64,000 nt of DNA from Nonomuraea sp. PA05. Lineage in GTDB: Bacteria > Actinomycetota > Actinomycetes > Streptosporangiales > Streptosporangiaceae. The notes under the pieces are model-generated. The model made no database searches. It was not told the DNA's origin and saw nothing but the letters and a program-made list of their open reading frames with translations. The first letter of the stretch is position 1. Each line of letters opens with the position of its first letter. Of the stretch, positions 16,391-24,325 are shown piece by piece. A program made the translations under genes and the position numbers. Location of the stretch: assembly GCF_008086045.1 (NCBI RefSeq), contig NZ_VSEY01000003.1:349378-413377 (forward strand), given 5' to 3'.

Positions 16391-17620
16391 ATGACCCAGC
16401 TTCCTCTGCGGGCCCAGCTCGCCAGTGCCCTGGGCCGCAGCGCCGCCACGCTGTCCAGGATGACCGGGCGTGGCGACGGCTCGGTGATCGGCGGTCGGGT
16501 CGGCCTGCTGCTGGAGCCTGACCTCCTGCGCCAGCTCGCCCGCGACCGCAAGCTGGCCCTGGTCAGCGCGACCAACGGCAAGACCACCACCACCCGGCTG
16601 ATCACGTCGGCGCTGCTGGAGCTCGGCGAGGTGGCCACCAACGCGTTCGGCGCCAACATGCCGGCCGGCCACGTCTCCGCGCTCTCCCAGCAGAAGCGCG
16701 CCCCCTACGGCGTGCTGGAGGTGGACGAGAAGTACCTGCCGGAGGTGCTCGACACGACCGGCGCCGGCGTCGTCTGCCTGATGAACCTCAGCCGCGACCA
16801 GATGGACAGGGCCGCCGAGATCTGGCTGCTGGCGCAGAAGTGGCGCAGGGCCCTTTCCGGCAAGCCCACCCACGTCATCGCCAACTGTGACGACCCGCTC
16901 GTCACCTGGGGCGCCTCCACGGCCGCCGCGGTCACCTGGGTCGCCGGTGGCCAGCGGTGGAAGGAGGACTCCTGGTGCTGCCCCGAGTGCGGCGGCCCGC
17001 TCGACCGCAAGGACGCCGACTGGGCGTGCCGGGAGTGCACGTTTCACCGTCCCGAGCCGCAGTGGGTGGTCGACGGTGACTCGGCGATCGACCCGCGCGG
17101 GCAGCGCTGGATGCTCGACATCCAGCTCCCGGGCCAGGCCAACCGCTCCAACGCGGTGATGGCGCTGGCGGTGGCCGACACGTTCGGGGTGCCGGTCGAG
17201 CGGGCGCTGCCCCGGCTGCGCGAGGTCACCTCGGTGGCCGGCCGTTACACCACCGTCGAGCGCGACGGGCGGTACGCGCGGCTGCTGCTGTCGAAGAACC
17301 CGGCGGGCTGGCTGGAGGCGTTCGACGTCGCCGACCCGCAGTTCCCGATCATTCTCTCGGTCAATGCGCAGGGCCCCGACGGGCGCGACACCTCGTGGTT
17401 GTGGGACGTCGACTACCGCATCCTGCGTGGGCGCCCCGTGTTCGTCACCGGCGAGCGCCGCCTCGACCTGGCGCTGCGGCTCGACGTGGCGGACGTGCCC
17501 TTCACGCAGTGCGGCACGTTCTCGGAGGCGCTGGCCATGCAGCCGCCCGGCCGGGTGGACGTGATCGCCAACTACACCGCCTTCCAGCAGATCCGATCGG
17601 AGTTCGGCCGTGCCGTCTGA
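16391..17620 (+). CDS. murT: lipid II isoglutaminyl synthase, Mur ligase subunit MurT
   Basis: 409 residues. The Mur ligase P-loop is ATNGKTTTTR at residues 60-69. A Cys4 zinc ribbon lies in the central domain (Cys197, Cys200, Cys213, Cys216). The C-terminal DUF1727 domain, about 295-405, contains LLLSKNPAGWLEAFD. With GatD it amidates the D-Glu alpha-carboxyl of the lipid II stem peptide, using ammonia from glutamine. The 3' end overlaps gatD by 11 bases, as expected for an obligate pair. The ATG is supported by a -10 element just upstream. Confidence 0.95.
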   Translation: MTQLPLRAQLASALGRSAATLSRMTGRGDGSVIGGRVGLLLEPDLLRQLARDRKLALVSATNGKTTTTRLITSALLELGEVATNAFGANMPAGHVSALSQQKRAPYGVLEVDEKYLPEVLDTTGAGVVCLMNLSRDQMDRAAEIWLLAQKWRRALSGKPTHVIANCDDPLVTWGASTAAAVTWVAGGQRWKEDSWCCPECGGPLDRKDADWACRECTFHRPEPQWVVDGDSAIDPRGQRWMLDIQLPGQANRSNAVMALAVADTFGVPVERALPRLREVTSVAGRYTTVERDGRYARLLLSKNPAGWLEAFDVADPQFPIILSVNAQGPDGRDTSWLWDVDYRILRGRPVFVTGERRLDLALRLDVADVPFTQCGTFSEALAMQPPGRVDVIANYTAFQQIRSEFGRAV

Positions 17621-18323
17621 CAGCGCCCTGCGCATCGTCTGGATCTATCCCGACCTGCTGAGCACGTACGGTGACCAGGGCAACGTGCTGGTCCTGGAGC
17701 AGCGGGCGCAGCGCAGGGGGATCGAGACCGAGACGATCCACGTACGCTCGGCCGACCCGGTCCCAGAGACCGGCGACATCTACCTGATCGGAGGCGGCGA
17801 GGACCGCCCGCAGATCCTGGCCGCCCAGCGCCTGCGCAGGGACGGCGGCCTGCACCGCGCCATCGCGCGCGGCGCGGCCATGCTGGCGGTCTGCGCCGGT
17901 TACCAGATCATGGGCAGCACGTTCGGCGGTGAGGAGGGCCAGCCGGTCGACGGCATCGGCCTGCTCGACATCTCCAGCGTCCGCGGCCCCGCGCGCGCGG
18001 TGGGCGAGCTGGTGGCCGAGGTGGACGCCGCGCTCAACCTGCCCACGCTGACCGGCTTCGAGAACCACATGGGCGTCACCCACCTGGGCCCCGGCGTCCG
18101 CCCGCTGTCGCGGACGGTCAAGGGCGTCGGCAACGGCGACGGGTTCGAGGGCTGCTACGCGGGCCACGTCGTGGGCACCTACCTGCACGGGCCCGCGCTG
18201 GCCCGCAACCCCGCGCTGGCCGACCTGCTGCTGTCGTGGCGGGCGGGCGAGCTGGCGCCGCTCGACGACTCCCGCTACGAGGCGCTGCGCCAGGAGCGCC
18301 TGACGACGGTGCTGCAGCCCTGA
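17610..18323 (+). CDS. gatD: lipid II isoglutaminyl synthase, glutaminase subunit GatD
   Basis: 237 residues from a GTG inside the end of murT. It is a CobB/CobQ-type class I glutamine amidotransferase: nucleophile Cys95 in LAVCAGYQ, catalytic His193 in GTYLHGP, and substrate loop IGGGEDRPQ. It supplies ammonia to MurT for lipid II amidation on the cytoplasmic membrane face. The pair is conserved in actinobacteria and Firmicutes. Confidence 0.95.
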   Translation: MPSDSALRIVWIYPDLLSTYGDQGNVLVLEQRAQRRGIETETIHVRSADPVPETGDIYLIGGGEDRPQILAAQRLRRDGGLHRAIARGAAMLAVCAGYQIMGSTFGGEEGQPVDGIGLLDISSVRGPARAVGELVAEVDAALNLPTLTGFENHMGVTHLGPGVRPLSRTVKGVGNGDGFEGCYAGHVVGTYLHGPALARNPALADLLLSWRAGELAPLDDSRYEALRQERLTTVLQP

Positions 18324-18382
18324 CGTCCGCTCCGGCCACCCCCGGTGGCTGGAGTGCACCACTTTGGGGTAGAAAGTCCGCC

Positions 18383-19432
18383 GTGGGATCCACGGTGACC
18401 GTCCCCCAGACGCGCACGATGGGCGGCGAGGAGCTGTCCGCCGACGACGCGTGGGAGACACTGCGCAAGTACGGCGTCTGGCACTTCGTGCGCGACTCGT
18501 TCGTCAGGTTCAGGTACGGCGACGGCATGAGCCATTCGCGGGCCCTGGCGTTCCAGATCTGCCTGGCCATCATCCCCGGCGCCATCGCCGTGGTCGGCCT
18601 GAGCGCGGTCACCCACCAGGAGGAGCTGGGCCGGGTGCTGCGGCTCACGCTGAGCGCGCTGTCGCCGGGCGGCGGCGCGCAGGCCGTCGCCGAGGTGCTC
18701 GACGGCGGGCGCGGCACCAGGGACGAGCTGGCGCTCTGGCTCGGTCTGGCGACCACGCTGGCCGCTCTCACCACCGCGATGGCGCAGTTCGAACGGGGCG
18801 CGAACCGGATCTACGGCGTCGAGCGCGACCGGCCGTTCCACCGCAAGTACGCCAGGGCGGTCGTGCTCGCGCTGACCGCCGGCATCTGCATGATCACCGG
18901 GTTCACGGTCCTGGTGGGCGGCGGCGAGCTCGGCGCAGCCCTGGCCGAGACGTTCCGCTGGGGCGACGGGGCGCGCCAGGCGTTCGCCTTCGTCCGCTGG
19001 CCGCTCGGCTTCCTGCTCGCCCTCGCCTCCACGGTCACCCTCTTCAGGGCCTCGCCCAGGCGCAGGCAGCCCGGCCACACGTGGCTGGCCGTGGGCGCGC
19101 TGGTGGCGCTCGGGTTATGGACGCTGCTCACGCTGGCCCTGGCGCTCTACACCGAGTACAACAGCACGTTCGGCGACACCTACGGGCCGCTGACCGCCGT
19201 CGTGGCCCTGCTGCTGTGGTCGTTCCTCAGCTCGATCGCGCTCTTCCTCGGCCTGGCGTTCGCGGCGCAGCTCGAAGCGTGCCGCGCCGGCTGCGTGGAG
19301 CCCGCGCACCCCGACCCCGGGCCCACGGCGGAGGAGGAGCGCGAACCCTTCGTGGGGCGGGTCGGCTCGGCCGCGTACACCGCGGTCAGAGGCCTGTTCA
19401 AGAGGCTCCGGCGCGTTGAGCGGGGTCAGTAG
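18383..19432 (+). CDS. YihY/BrkB-family integral membrane protein
   Basis: 349 residues from the GTG at 18383; an ATG at 18419 is a possible later start. Six hydrophobic segments are visible (about 55-80, 118-135, 155-175, 200-220, 235-260, 270-295). The family pattern runs from SRALAFQICLAIIPGAIAVV to LTAVVALLLWSFLSSIALFLG. A Glu-rich cytoplasmic tail follows. Often misnamed ribonuclease BN; the function is unknown, possibly transport or envelope integrity. The 3' end overlaps the convergent DsrE gene by 7 bases. Confidence 0.85.
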   Translation: MGSTVTVPQTRTMGGEELSADDAWETLRKYGVWHFVRDSFVRFRYGDGMSHSRALAFQICLAIIPGAIAVVGLSAVTHQEELGRVLRLTLSALSPGGGAQAVAEVLDGGRGTRDELALWLGLATTLAALTTAMAQFERGANRIYGVERDRPFHRKYARAVVLALTAGICMITGFTVLVGGGELGAALAETFRWGDGARQAFAFVRWPLGFLLALASTVTLFRASPRRRQPGHTWLAVGALVALGLWTLLTLALALYTEYNSTFGDTYGPLTAVVALLLWSFLSSIALFLGLAFAAQLEACRAGCVEPAHPDPGPTAEEEREPFVGRVGSAAYTAVRGLFKRLRRVERGQ

Positions 19433-19788
19433 ACCAGCGCCTGCACGCCTTCCGTGGTCACTTCCTCCACGAACGCCGGCGCGCCCGCGATGCGCACCCC
19501 CTCGATGAGGTCGTCCACGGTGATGTTCCTGCGGGCGGCGCACTGCGTGCACAGCGTCACCCGCCCGGCCGCCAGCACGGCGTCCAGCAGGTCGGTGAGC
19601 GGCGCCGCGTGCGGCAGGGCGAACTCCTTGGCCCGGCCCGGCAGCGCGAACCACGAGGACTCGCCGGTCAGCCACAGGGAGACGGAAACACCGCTCGCGA
19701 GCGCGGCGGCGGCGACCGTGAACGCCTGGTTGCAGCGCTCGGGAGCGTCGGCTCCGGCGGTCACCTTGATCACCAGTGAACGTGCCAT
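19426..19788 (-). CDS. DsrE/DsrF-like family protein
   Basis: 120 residues from the ATG at 19788, chosen because TAGGGT lies 7 bases upstream and because LVIKVTAGADAPERCNQAF matches the usual first strand and loop of DsrE folds. Two Cys occur in VTLCTQCAARR, near the position of the reactive Cys in sulfur-transfer DsrE proteins. It could carry sulfane sulfur, but many DsrE-like proteins have no known role. It overlaps tail to tail with the BrkB gene. Confidence 0.8.
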   Translation of the reverse strand: MARSLVIKVTAGADAPERCNQAFTVAAAALASGVSVSLWLTGESSWFALPGRAKEFALPHAAPLTDLLDAVLAAGRVTLCTQCAARRNITVDDLIEGVRIAGAPAFVEEVTTEGVQALVY

Positions 19789-19795
19789 GTCCGTC

Positions 19796-19801
19796 ACCCT
19801 A
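19796..19801 (-). promoter_or_regulatory. -10 element of the DsrE-like gene
   Basis: TAGGGT (minus strand) ends 7 bases before the ATG at 19788; a leaderless transcript is predicted. Confidence 0.45.
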
Positions 19802-19836
19802 GCCGCGCGGGAGGCCGCACGGGCGGTGCACGCCAC

Positions 19837-19842
19837 TACGCT
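19837..19842 (+). promoter_or_regulatory. -10 element of the nitrobindin gene
   Basis: TACGCT ends 8 bases before the ATG at 19851 and favours that ATG over the TTG at 19842. Confidence 0.45.
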
Positions 19843-19850
19843 TGGGGACC

Positions 19851-20339
19851 ATGGAAGAACCTGAGGTGCACCCCGACCTGGAGCCGATCGCGTTCCTGCT
19901 GGGGCGGTGGGAAGGCGCCGGCGTGGGCGGCTACCCGACGATCGAGAGCTTCAACTTCGGCCAGGAGATCGAGTTCGGCCACAACGGCAAACCGTTCCTG
20001 ACCTACGTGAGCCGCACCTGGCTGCTCGACGACGCGGGCAACCGCGTCCGGCCGCTGGCGACGGAGTCCGGCTACTGGCGTTCCCTGCCCGAACGGCAGA
20101 TCGAGGTCGTGCTCTCGCACCCCACCGGCATCGTCGAGATCTACATCGGCGAAGTCGTCTTCCACAAGATCGAGCTTCGCACCGACGTGGTGGCACGCAC
20201 CGCCTCGGCCAAGGAGTACACCGCGGGCCACCGCCTGTACGGCCTGGTCAACGGCAATCTGATGTGGGCGTACGAGATGGCGGCCGTGGGTCACCCGCTC
20301 ACGGACCACATGTCGGCAGAGCTGAAGAAGGTGGCCTGA
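19851..20339 (+). CDS. nitrobindin-type heme-binding beta-barrel (FABP-like)
   Basis: 162 residues. The family opener FLLGRWEGAGVGGYPTIESF (residues 14-33) with the GxWxGxG turn is followed by a ten-strand barrel pattern. The terminal strand contains LMWAYEMAAVG. THAP4/nitrobindin proteins bind ferric heme and react with NO or peroxynitrite. The next gene (DUF2470) belongs to a domain also linked with heme proteins, and a Nur-like metalloregulator follows. The specific substrate is not known. Confidence 0.88.
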   Translation: MEEPEVHPDLEPIAFLLGRWEGAGVGGYPTIESFNFGQEIEFGHNGKPFLTYVSRTWLLDDAGNRVRPLATESGYWRSLPERQIEVVLSHPTGIVEIYIGEVVFHKIELRTDVVARTASAKEYTAGHRLYGLVNGNLMWAYEMAAVGHPLTDHMSAELKKVA

Positions 20340-20343
20340 TCGT

Positions 20344-20640
20344 ATGAGCACGCCGTTCACCGCTGACGCCGTCGAGGCGATCAAGCGGCACATGAATGAC
20401 GACCACGCCGACGACGGGCTGATCATCGTCCGCGGGCTCGGCGGCCGGCCGGACGCCCGGACCGCGCTCACCAGCGACGTCGACGCCGAAGCGATCACGT
20501 TCACGATCGACGGCGGCGAGCGGGTGCGCGTGCCCTGGGGGCAGACGCTCACCGAGCGGGCCCAGGTGCGCAAGGCCGTCGTGCTCCTCTACCGCGAGGC
20601 GTGCGACAAGCTCGGCATCGCCGCGCGCGGCGAACACTGA
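20344..20640 (+). CDS. DUF2470 domain protein
   Basis: 98 residues consisting of one DUF2470 domain: TADAVEAIKRHMNDDHADD at the start and ERAQVRKAVVLLYREACDKLG at the end. The domain is elsewhere fused to split-barrel heme-utilisation and pyridoxamine-oxidase-like proteins, and the HMNDDHADD motif is the likely functional patch. It starts 4 bases after the nitrobindin stop, so the two are an operon. Confidence 0.88.
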   Translation: MSTPFTADAVEAIKRHMNDDHADDGLIIVRGLGGRPDARTALTSDVDAEAITFTIDGGERVRVPWGQTLTERAQVRKAVVLLYREACDKLGIAARGEH

Positions 20641-20644
20641 CCAG

Positions 20645-20872
20645 GAAATTGAGAAGGGCCCCAGGCAACACTCCGCCGTAGGAGACGGGCCGGATGGACC
20701 ATGGTCGGGATCGACGTCCCGCCCTCCGGCTGCCAGGGGCCCCGGTGGTTGCCTCGTAGTCGCTTCACGTCACGAGACAACAGTCCGCGAGGTCAGCGGA
20801 CAACCACCTCGCTAGCCCGACTATGACTAACCATTATTCGGACCACCTCCTTTCCGCGTACTCAAGAAGCTA
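20645..20872 (-). ncRNA. candidate structured RNA with embedded 13-codon ORF
   Basis: The minus strand of this interval has a promoter (TTGCCC at 20891-20896, 18 bases, TAGCTT at 20867-20872) and an exceptional density of inverted repeats. GUUGUCUCGU can pair with ACGAGGCAAC. GCCGGA pairs with UCCGGC around a CGGGA/UCCCG hairpin. A distal GGGGCCC can pair with GGGCCCC. Two pairs of helices are mutually exclusive, as in attenuators. The transcript would run antisense into DUF2470. I cannot match it to a known RNA family; it is a prediction from base pairing. Confidence 0.4.
20793..20834 (-). CDS. 13-residue ORF with strong Shine-Dalgarno (possible leader peptide)
   Basis: The ORF reads MVSHSRASEVVVR then stop. 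It is preceded by AAAGGAGGTGG 8 bases before the ATG, one of the strongest RBS matches in the window. Three consecutive Val codons and an Arg end the peptide, and the stop codon lies inside one of two alternative hairpins. No biosynthetic gene follows on this strand, so the controlled target, if any, is unclear. Confidence 0.4.
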   Translation of the reverse strand: MVSHSRASEVVVR

Positions 20873-20914
20873 TGCGGTCCCGCGCGAAACGGGCAAGTGA
20901 ATATCGCCGGGCCG

Positions 20915-20920
20915 TAGTAT
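20915..20920 (+). promoter_or_regulatory. -10 element of the nur-like gene
   Basis: TAGTAT ends 7 bases before the ATG at 20928. It lies back to back with the minus-strand RNA promoter, so one regulator could control both. Confidence 0.5.
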
Positions 20921-20927
20921 CGAAGGC

Positions 20928-21341
20928 ATGACCGAGACGCAGTGGCATGAGGAACTCCGCGCCAAGGGCTACCGGGTCACCCCCCAGCGCCAGCTCGTGC
21001 TGGAGGCGGTCAAGGAGCTGGAGCACGCCACGCCCGAGGAGATCTGCGTCAAGGTCAGGCAGACGGCGCGCGGCGTCAACATCTCGACCGTCTACCGCAC
21101 GCTGGAGCTGCTCGAAGAGCTCGGCCTCGTCACCCACACTCACCTCGGCCACGGCGCCCCCACCTACCACCTGGCCGCCGAGGCCGACCACGTGCACCTG
21201 GTGTGCCGGGGGTGCGACGAGGTGTTCGAGGTGCGGCCGGAGCTGGCGGAGGGGCTGGTCAAGGGGCTGGACGAGGAGCTGGGCTTCGTCGCCGACGTCC
21301 ACCACCTGACGGTCTTCGGCCGCTGCCGCAACTGCCGCTGA
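20928..21341 (+). CDS. nur: Fur-family metalloregulator, Nur-like
   Basis: 137 residues. The winged helix is at about 1-80 (GYRVTPQRQLVLEAVKELEH, then NISTVYRTLELLEELGLV) and the dimerisation domain at 81-137. His33, His70, His72, His88, His90 and His126 fall at the positions I recall as metal ligands in Streptomyces Nur; residue 86 is Ala rather than His. Two CxxC pairs (93/96 and 133/136) could hold structural zinc. Gene order (nitrobindin, then this, then ygfZ) also matches the Streptomyces nur region. Assignment to nickel sensing rather than peroxide or iron is probable, not proven. Confidence 0.8.
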   Translation: MTETQWHEELRAKGYRVTPQRQLVLEAVKELEHATPEEICVKVRQTARGVNISTVYRTLELLEELGLVTHTHLGHGAPTYHLAAEADHVHLVCRGCDEVFEVRPELAEGLVKGLDEELGFVADVHHLTVFGRCRNCR

Positions 21342-21377
21342 CCACCGGCCTGTGCCGATCGCCGGCGGCGGTGCGGA

Positions 21378-21383
21378 TAGCCT
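21378..21383 (+). promoter_or_regulatory. -10 element of ygfZ
   Basis: TAGCCT ends 7 bases before the ATG at 21391; a leaderless transcript is predicted. Confidence 0.45.
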
Positions 21384-21390
21384 GGAAGAC

Positions 21391-22329
21391 ATGCGTAGCC
21401 CTCTGCTCGACCTCCCCGGCGCCGTTCCGGCGGACGCCCCTGACTCCGACGTAGCCGCGCACTACGGCGATCTGTTCGCCGAACAGCGCGCACTGGTCAA
21501 GGGAGAGGCGGTCGTCGACCGCAGCAACCGCGAGGTGATCCGCGTCTCCGGCGTGGACCGCCTGAAATGGCTCAACGACCTCACCTCGCAGAAGCTCGAC
21601 ACGCTCCAACCGGGCGAGTGGACCCAGACGCTCGACCTCGATCTCCAGGGCCGCGTCCAGCACCACCTCACGCTCACCGACGACGGCGAGAGCATCCTGG
21701 CCCACGTCGAGCCGGGCACCGCGCAGAGCCTCGTCGACTACCTCGACCGCATGCGCTTCATGCTCCGGGTCGAGGTCTCCCGCGCCGACGACCTCGCCGT
21801 CCTCTCCACGGCCACGGAGGACCTCCTGGTGCCGCGGGCCGAGCTGGCCGACCACCTGGGCAAGCCGCTGGCGGGGCTGTGGGCGTACGAGGCCCTGCGC
21901 ATCGAGGCGCACCGGCCCCGGCTCGGCTTCGAGACCGACCACAAGACCATCCCGCACGAGGTCGGCTGGATCGGCGGGGCGGTGCACCTCACCAAGGGCT
22001 GCTACCGCGGGCAGGAGACGGTGGCCCGCGTCCACAACCTCGGGCACCCGCCGCGGCGCCTGGTCTTCCTGCACCTCGACGGCAGCGTCGACACCCTGCC
22101 CGTGCACGGCGCTCCGGTGATCTTCGAGAGCCAGGAGGTGGGCGTCGTCGGCTCGGCCGCCCGTCACCACGAGCTCGGGCCGATCGCGCTGGCCGTGGTC
22201 AAGCGCACGGTGCCGGTGGACGCGCCGCTGCTCGCCGGCGGCGTGGCGGCCTCCCAGGAGGTCATCGTCCCGCCGGACGCGGGCCGCAACGTCAGCATCG
22301 ACCCGTCCCTTCGCCGCCGCATCCGCTGA
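21391..22329 (+). CDS. ygfZ: YgfZ/GcvT-like folate-binding Fe-S maintenance protein
   Basis: 312 residues. The diagnostic motif K-G-C-Y-R-G-Q-E (LTKGCYRGQETVARVHNLGH) sits near residue 210. The N-terminal half has the GcvT-like tetrahydrofolate-binding fold (VIRVSGVDRLKWLNDLTSQK). YgfZ proteins support Fe-S cluster enzymes using folate; the motif Cys is important in E. coli. The start is fixed by the -10 element 7 bases upstream. A bidirectional terminator separates it from dtd. Confidence 0.9.
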   Translation: MRSPLLDLPGAVPADAPDSDVAAHYGDLFAEQRALVKGEAVVDRSNREVIRVSGVDRLKWLNDLTSQKLDTLQPGEWTQTLDLDLQGRVQHHLTLTDDGESILAHVEPGTAQSLVDYLDRMRFMLRVEVSRADDLAVLSTATEDLLVPRAELADHLGKPLAGLWAYEALRIEAHRPRLGFETDHKTIPHEVGWIGGAVHLTKGCYRGQETVARVHNLGHPPRRLVFLHLDGSVDTLPVHGAPVIFESQEVGVVGSAARHHELGPIALAVVKRTVPVDAPLLAGGVAASQEVIVPPDAGRNVSIDPSLRRRIR

Positions 22330-22335
22330 AGCCGC

Positions 22336-22362
22336 CACCCCGCCCGCGACCAGGGCGGGGTG
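22336..22362. terminator. bidirectional terminator between ygfZ and dtd
   Basis: CACCCCGCCC and GGGCGGGGTG form a perfect 10-bp stem with a 7-base loop in the 33-base gap between convergent genes. Confidence 0.75.
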
Positions 22363-22788
22363 TCACATGTCCAGGACGAGGGTGATCGGGCCGTCGTTCA
22401 CCAGGGCGACCTTCATGTCGGCCCCGAACACCCCGGTCTGCACCCGGGCCCCCAACCCCCGCAACTCCGCCACCACGGCGTCCACCAACGGCTCCGCGAC
22501 GTCCCCGGGCGCGGCCGCCTGCCACGTGGGCCGACGTCCTTTGCGCGCGTCCCCGTACAGGGTGAACTGGCTGATCACCAGGAGCGGCGCGGAAACGTCC
22601 GAGCAGGACTTCTCGCCGTGCAGGACGCGCAGCCCCCACAGTTTGGCCGCCAGCCGCGCCGCTTCGGCGCGCGTATCCGTGTGCGTGACGCCCACCAGGA
22701 CGAGCAGGCCGGGCTCGCTGATCGCCCCGACCACCTGCCCGTCCACCTCGACGGACGCCGAACTGACCCGCTGTACGACTGCTCGCAT
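22363..22788 (-). CDS. dtd: D-aminoacyl-tRNA deacylase
   Basis: 141 residues from the ATG at 22788 ([18 protein letters not shown]). Both family motifs are present: SQFTLYGD, carrying the catalytic Thr region, and the Gly-cisPro motif in [11 protein letters not shown] at the C-terminus. The enzyme hydrolyses D-amino acids, and glycine mischarged on tRNA-Ala, from tRNA. Length is normal. It is transcribed divergently from the asparaginase gene. Confidence 0.93.
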   Translation of the reverse strand: MRAVVQRVSSASVEVDGQVVGAISEPGLLVLVGVTHTDTRAEAARLAAKLWGLRVLHGEKSCSDVSAPLLVISQFTLYGDARKGRRPTWQAAAPGDVAEPLVDAVVAELRGLGARVQTGVFGADMKVALVNDGPITLVLDM

Positions 22789-22850
22789 GGCATCCCATTC
22801 TGGACCAGGACCAAACGCTTCATACACTCATGTCGAAAGGGGAACGTGAA

Positions 22851-23759
22851 ATGTCGTTGGTTGTGGAAGTTGTCCGGTCCGGGTTCGTGGAGTCCACGCA
22901 TCAGGCTCGCATGCTGACCGTGGACGCGGCAGGCCGCCCGGTCGAGACGAGGGGCGCGGTGCACGTGCCGGCCTCGCCACGGTCGTCGATGAAGCCGCTG
23001 CAGGCGCTCGGCATGCTGCGCGCCGGGCTGCGGCTTGAGGAGGAGTTGCTGGCGCTGGCCTGCGCCTCGCACTCCGGTGAGCCCTTTCACGTGGACGGCG
23101 TGCGGAAGATCCTGGCGGGCGCCGGGCTGGAGGAGTCGGCGCTGCGGTGCCCCGAGGACTATCCGTTCGACCGGGCCGTGACCGAGCGCGGGCGGGTCTA
23201 CATGAACTGCTCGGGCAAGCACGCCGCGATGCTGGCCACCTGCGTGGCGAACGACTGGCCGCTGACCACCTACCTGGAGCCGGCGCATCCGTTGCAGCGG
23301 GCGATCCGCGAGACGGTGGAGGAGCTGACCGGGGAGCGGGTGGCGGCCTCCGGGGTGGACGGGTGCGGGGCGCCGCTGTTCTTCGTGTCGATGCTGGGCG
23401 TGACCAAGGCGTTCCGGGCGTTCCCGATGTCGTCGGAGGACTCGTACGAGCGCAAGATCTTCGACGCCATGCGCACCTACCCCGAGTGGACCTCGGGCAC
23501 CGACAGGGCGGAGGCCAAGCTGATGCGGGCGCTGCCCGGGCTGATGCTGAAGGCGGGGGCCGAGGCGTTCGACGCGTTCGTCTTCGAGGACGGGCGCGCG
23601 GGCACGGTCAAGATCGAGGACGGTGGCGCCCGCGCCCGCGTGCCCGTCACCGTGGCGGCGCTGCGCTCCCTGGGCCTGGACGCCCCCGAGCTGACCGAGC
23701 TGGCCTCAGGCGCGGTGCTGGGCGGCGGGCGGCCCGTCGGCGAGCTGCGGGTCCGCTGA
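22851..23759 (+). CDS. asparaginase (thermolabile/type II-like, PF06089)
   Basis: 302 residues starting at the ATG behind AAAGGGGA; an earlier ATG at 22830 has no RBS. Family motifs are PASPRSSMKPLQALGMLRAG, ACASHSGEPFHVDGVRKIL and YMNCSGKHAAMLATC, which form the Ser/Lys-based active site of the R. etli-type asparaginases. It probably converts asparagine to aspartate in the cytoplasm. The last 21 bases are copied 42 bases downstream. Confidence 0.88.
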   Translation: MSLVVEVVRSGFVESTHQARMLTVDAAGRPVETRGAVHVPASPRSSMKPLQALGMLRAGLRLEEELLALACASHSGEPFHVDGVRKILAGAGLEESALRCPEDYPFDRAVTERGRVYMNCSGKHAAMLATCVANDWPLTTYLEPAHPLQRAIRETVEELTGERVAASGVDGCGAPLFFVSMLGVTKAFRAFPMSSEDSYERKIFDAMRTYPEWTSGTDRAEAKLMRALPGLMLKAGAEAFDAFVFEDGRAGTVKIEDGGARARVPVTVAALRSLGLDAPELTELASGAVLGGGRPVGELRVR

Positions 23760-23801
23760 ACCCACGCTGAGTGGCGGCCGGGCGAGCTGCGGGTCCGCTG
23801 A
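23739..23801. repeat. duplicated 3' end of the asparaginase gene
   Basis: The 21 bases at 23739-23759 (encoding Gly-Glu-Leu-Arg-Val-Arg and the stop) are repeated exactly at 23781-23801, 42 bases away, in the gap before the convergent gene. Confidence 0.8.
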
Positions 23802-23810
23802 GGCCCGCGA

Positions 23811-24233
23811 TCAGTCTTCCTGGTCGGGTACGCGCTCGGCGAGCCGCTCGTAACGCTGCCTGGCGGCCTGCGGCGTGCCGAGGCCGAGCCCGAAGGCGAT
23901 CTCCTGCCAGGTCATGCCGCGCCCGCGGGCGAGCTGGAGCAGCGTGGCTTCGAGCGCGTCCATCTCCCCGCGGACCAGCGGGACGAGGCTGAGCGCCGCC
24001 GTGATGTCGGCGGCGTCCACCTCCGGCTCGCCGTCGTCCGGCCGCGCGGCCCCGCTGAGCAGGAAGGTGACGAGCCTGACCGCCTCGTGCGGCGCGAGCG
24101 CCGACGGGTGGATCTGGCGTGTGCGCTGCTCGTCGGTGGCCGCGTGCCGTTCGGCGATCCGGTGCAGGGACGCGTACACGCGCTGCGCGCGGGCCTGTTC
24201 GGGCTGCGGGGGGTTGAAGGGGTCGGAAGTCAT
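23811..24233 (-). CDS. small DNA-binding protein with C-terminal helix-turn-helix
   Basis: 140 residues from the ATG at 24233. The C-terminal 35 residues (GMTWQEIAFGLGLGTPQAAR) look like a sigma-region-4 or MarR-like helix-turn-helix used by small actinobacterial regulators. The N-terminal part is polar and helical. It is divergent from the LLM oxidoreductase across a palindrome-rich 100-base region and is its likely regulator. Confidence 0.7.
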   Translation of the reverse strand: MTSDPFNPPQPEQARAQRVYASLHRIAERHAATDEQRTRQIHPSALAPHEAVRLVTFLLSGAARPDDGEPEVDAADITAALSLVPLVRGEMDALEATLLQLARGRGMTWQEIAFGLGLGTPQAARQRYERLAERVPDQED

Positions 24234-24239
24234 GGGATC

Positions 24240-24269
24240 ACGATGCTGTAGAACGCGCATCGTTGTCAA
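24240..24269 (-). promoter_or_regulatory. promoter of the small DNA-binding protein gene
   Basis: On the minus strand TTGACA (24264-24269) and CATCGT (24240-24245) are 18 bases apart, and the -10 ends 6 bases before the ATG at 24233. The -35 lies inside GTTGT-CA-ACAAC, a short inverted repeat. Confidence 0.5.
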
Positions 24270-24298
24270 CAACATGTTTTAAACAACCTGTTCATGGC

Positions 24299-24325
24299 TT
24301 GACGCCAGCGTCAACCTTCTAACAT
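24299..24325 (+). promoter_or_regulatory. operator-promoter of the LLM oxidoreductase gene
   Basis: The near-perfect palindrome TTGACGCCAGCGTCAA (24299-24314, 7-base arms) overlaps the -35 position. TAACAT (24320-24325) ends 8 bases before the ATG at 24334. A repressor bound here would block the promoter. Confidence 0.5.

Noticed and set aside
18236..18382. Upstream extension of the BrkB gene
   Set aside because: It runs back through the end of gatD in another frame; the GTG at 18383 gives the usual family length.
20589..20780. 63-codon frame on the minus strand starting MSRDVKRLRGNHRG
   Set aside because: It overlaps the structured RNA and the antisense of DUF2470. It has no RBS, and the base pairing explains the sequence better.
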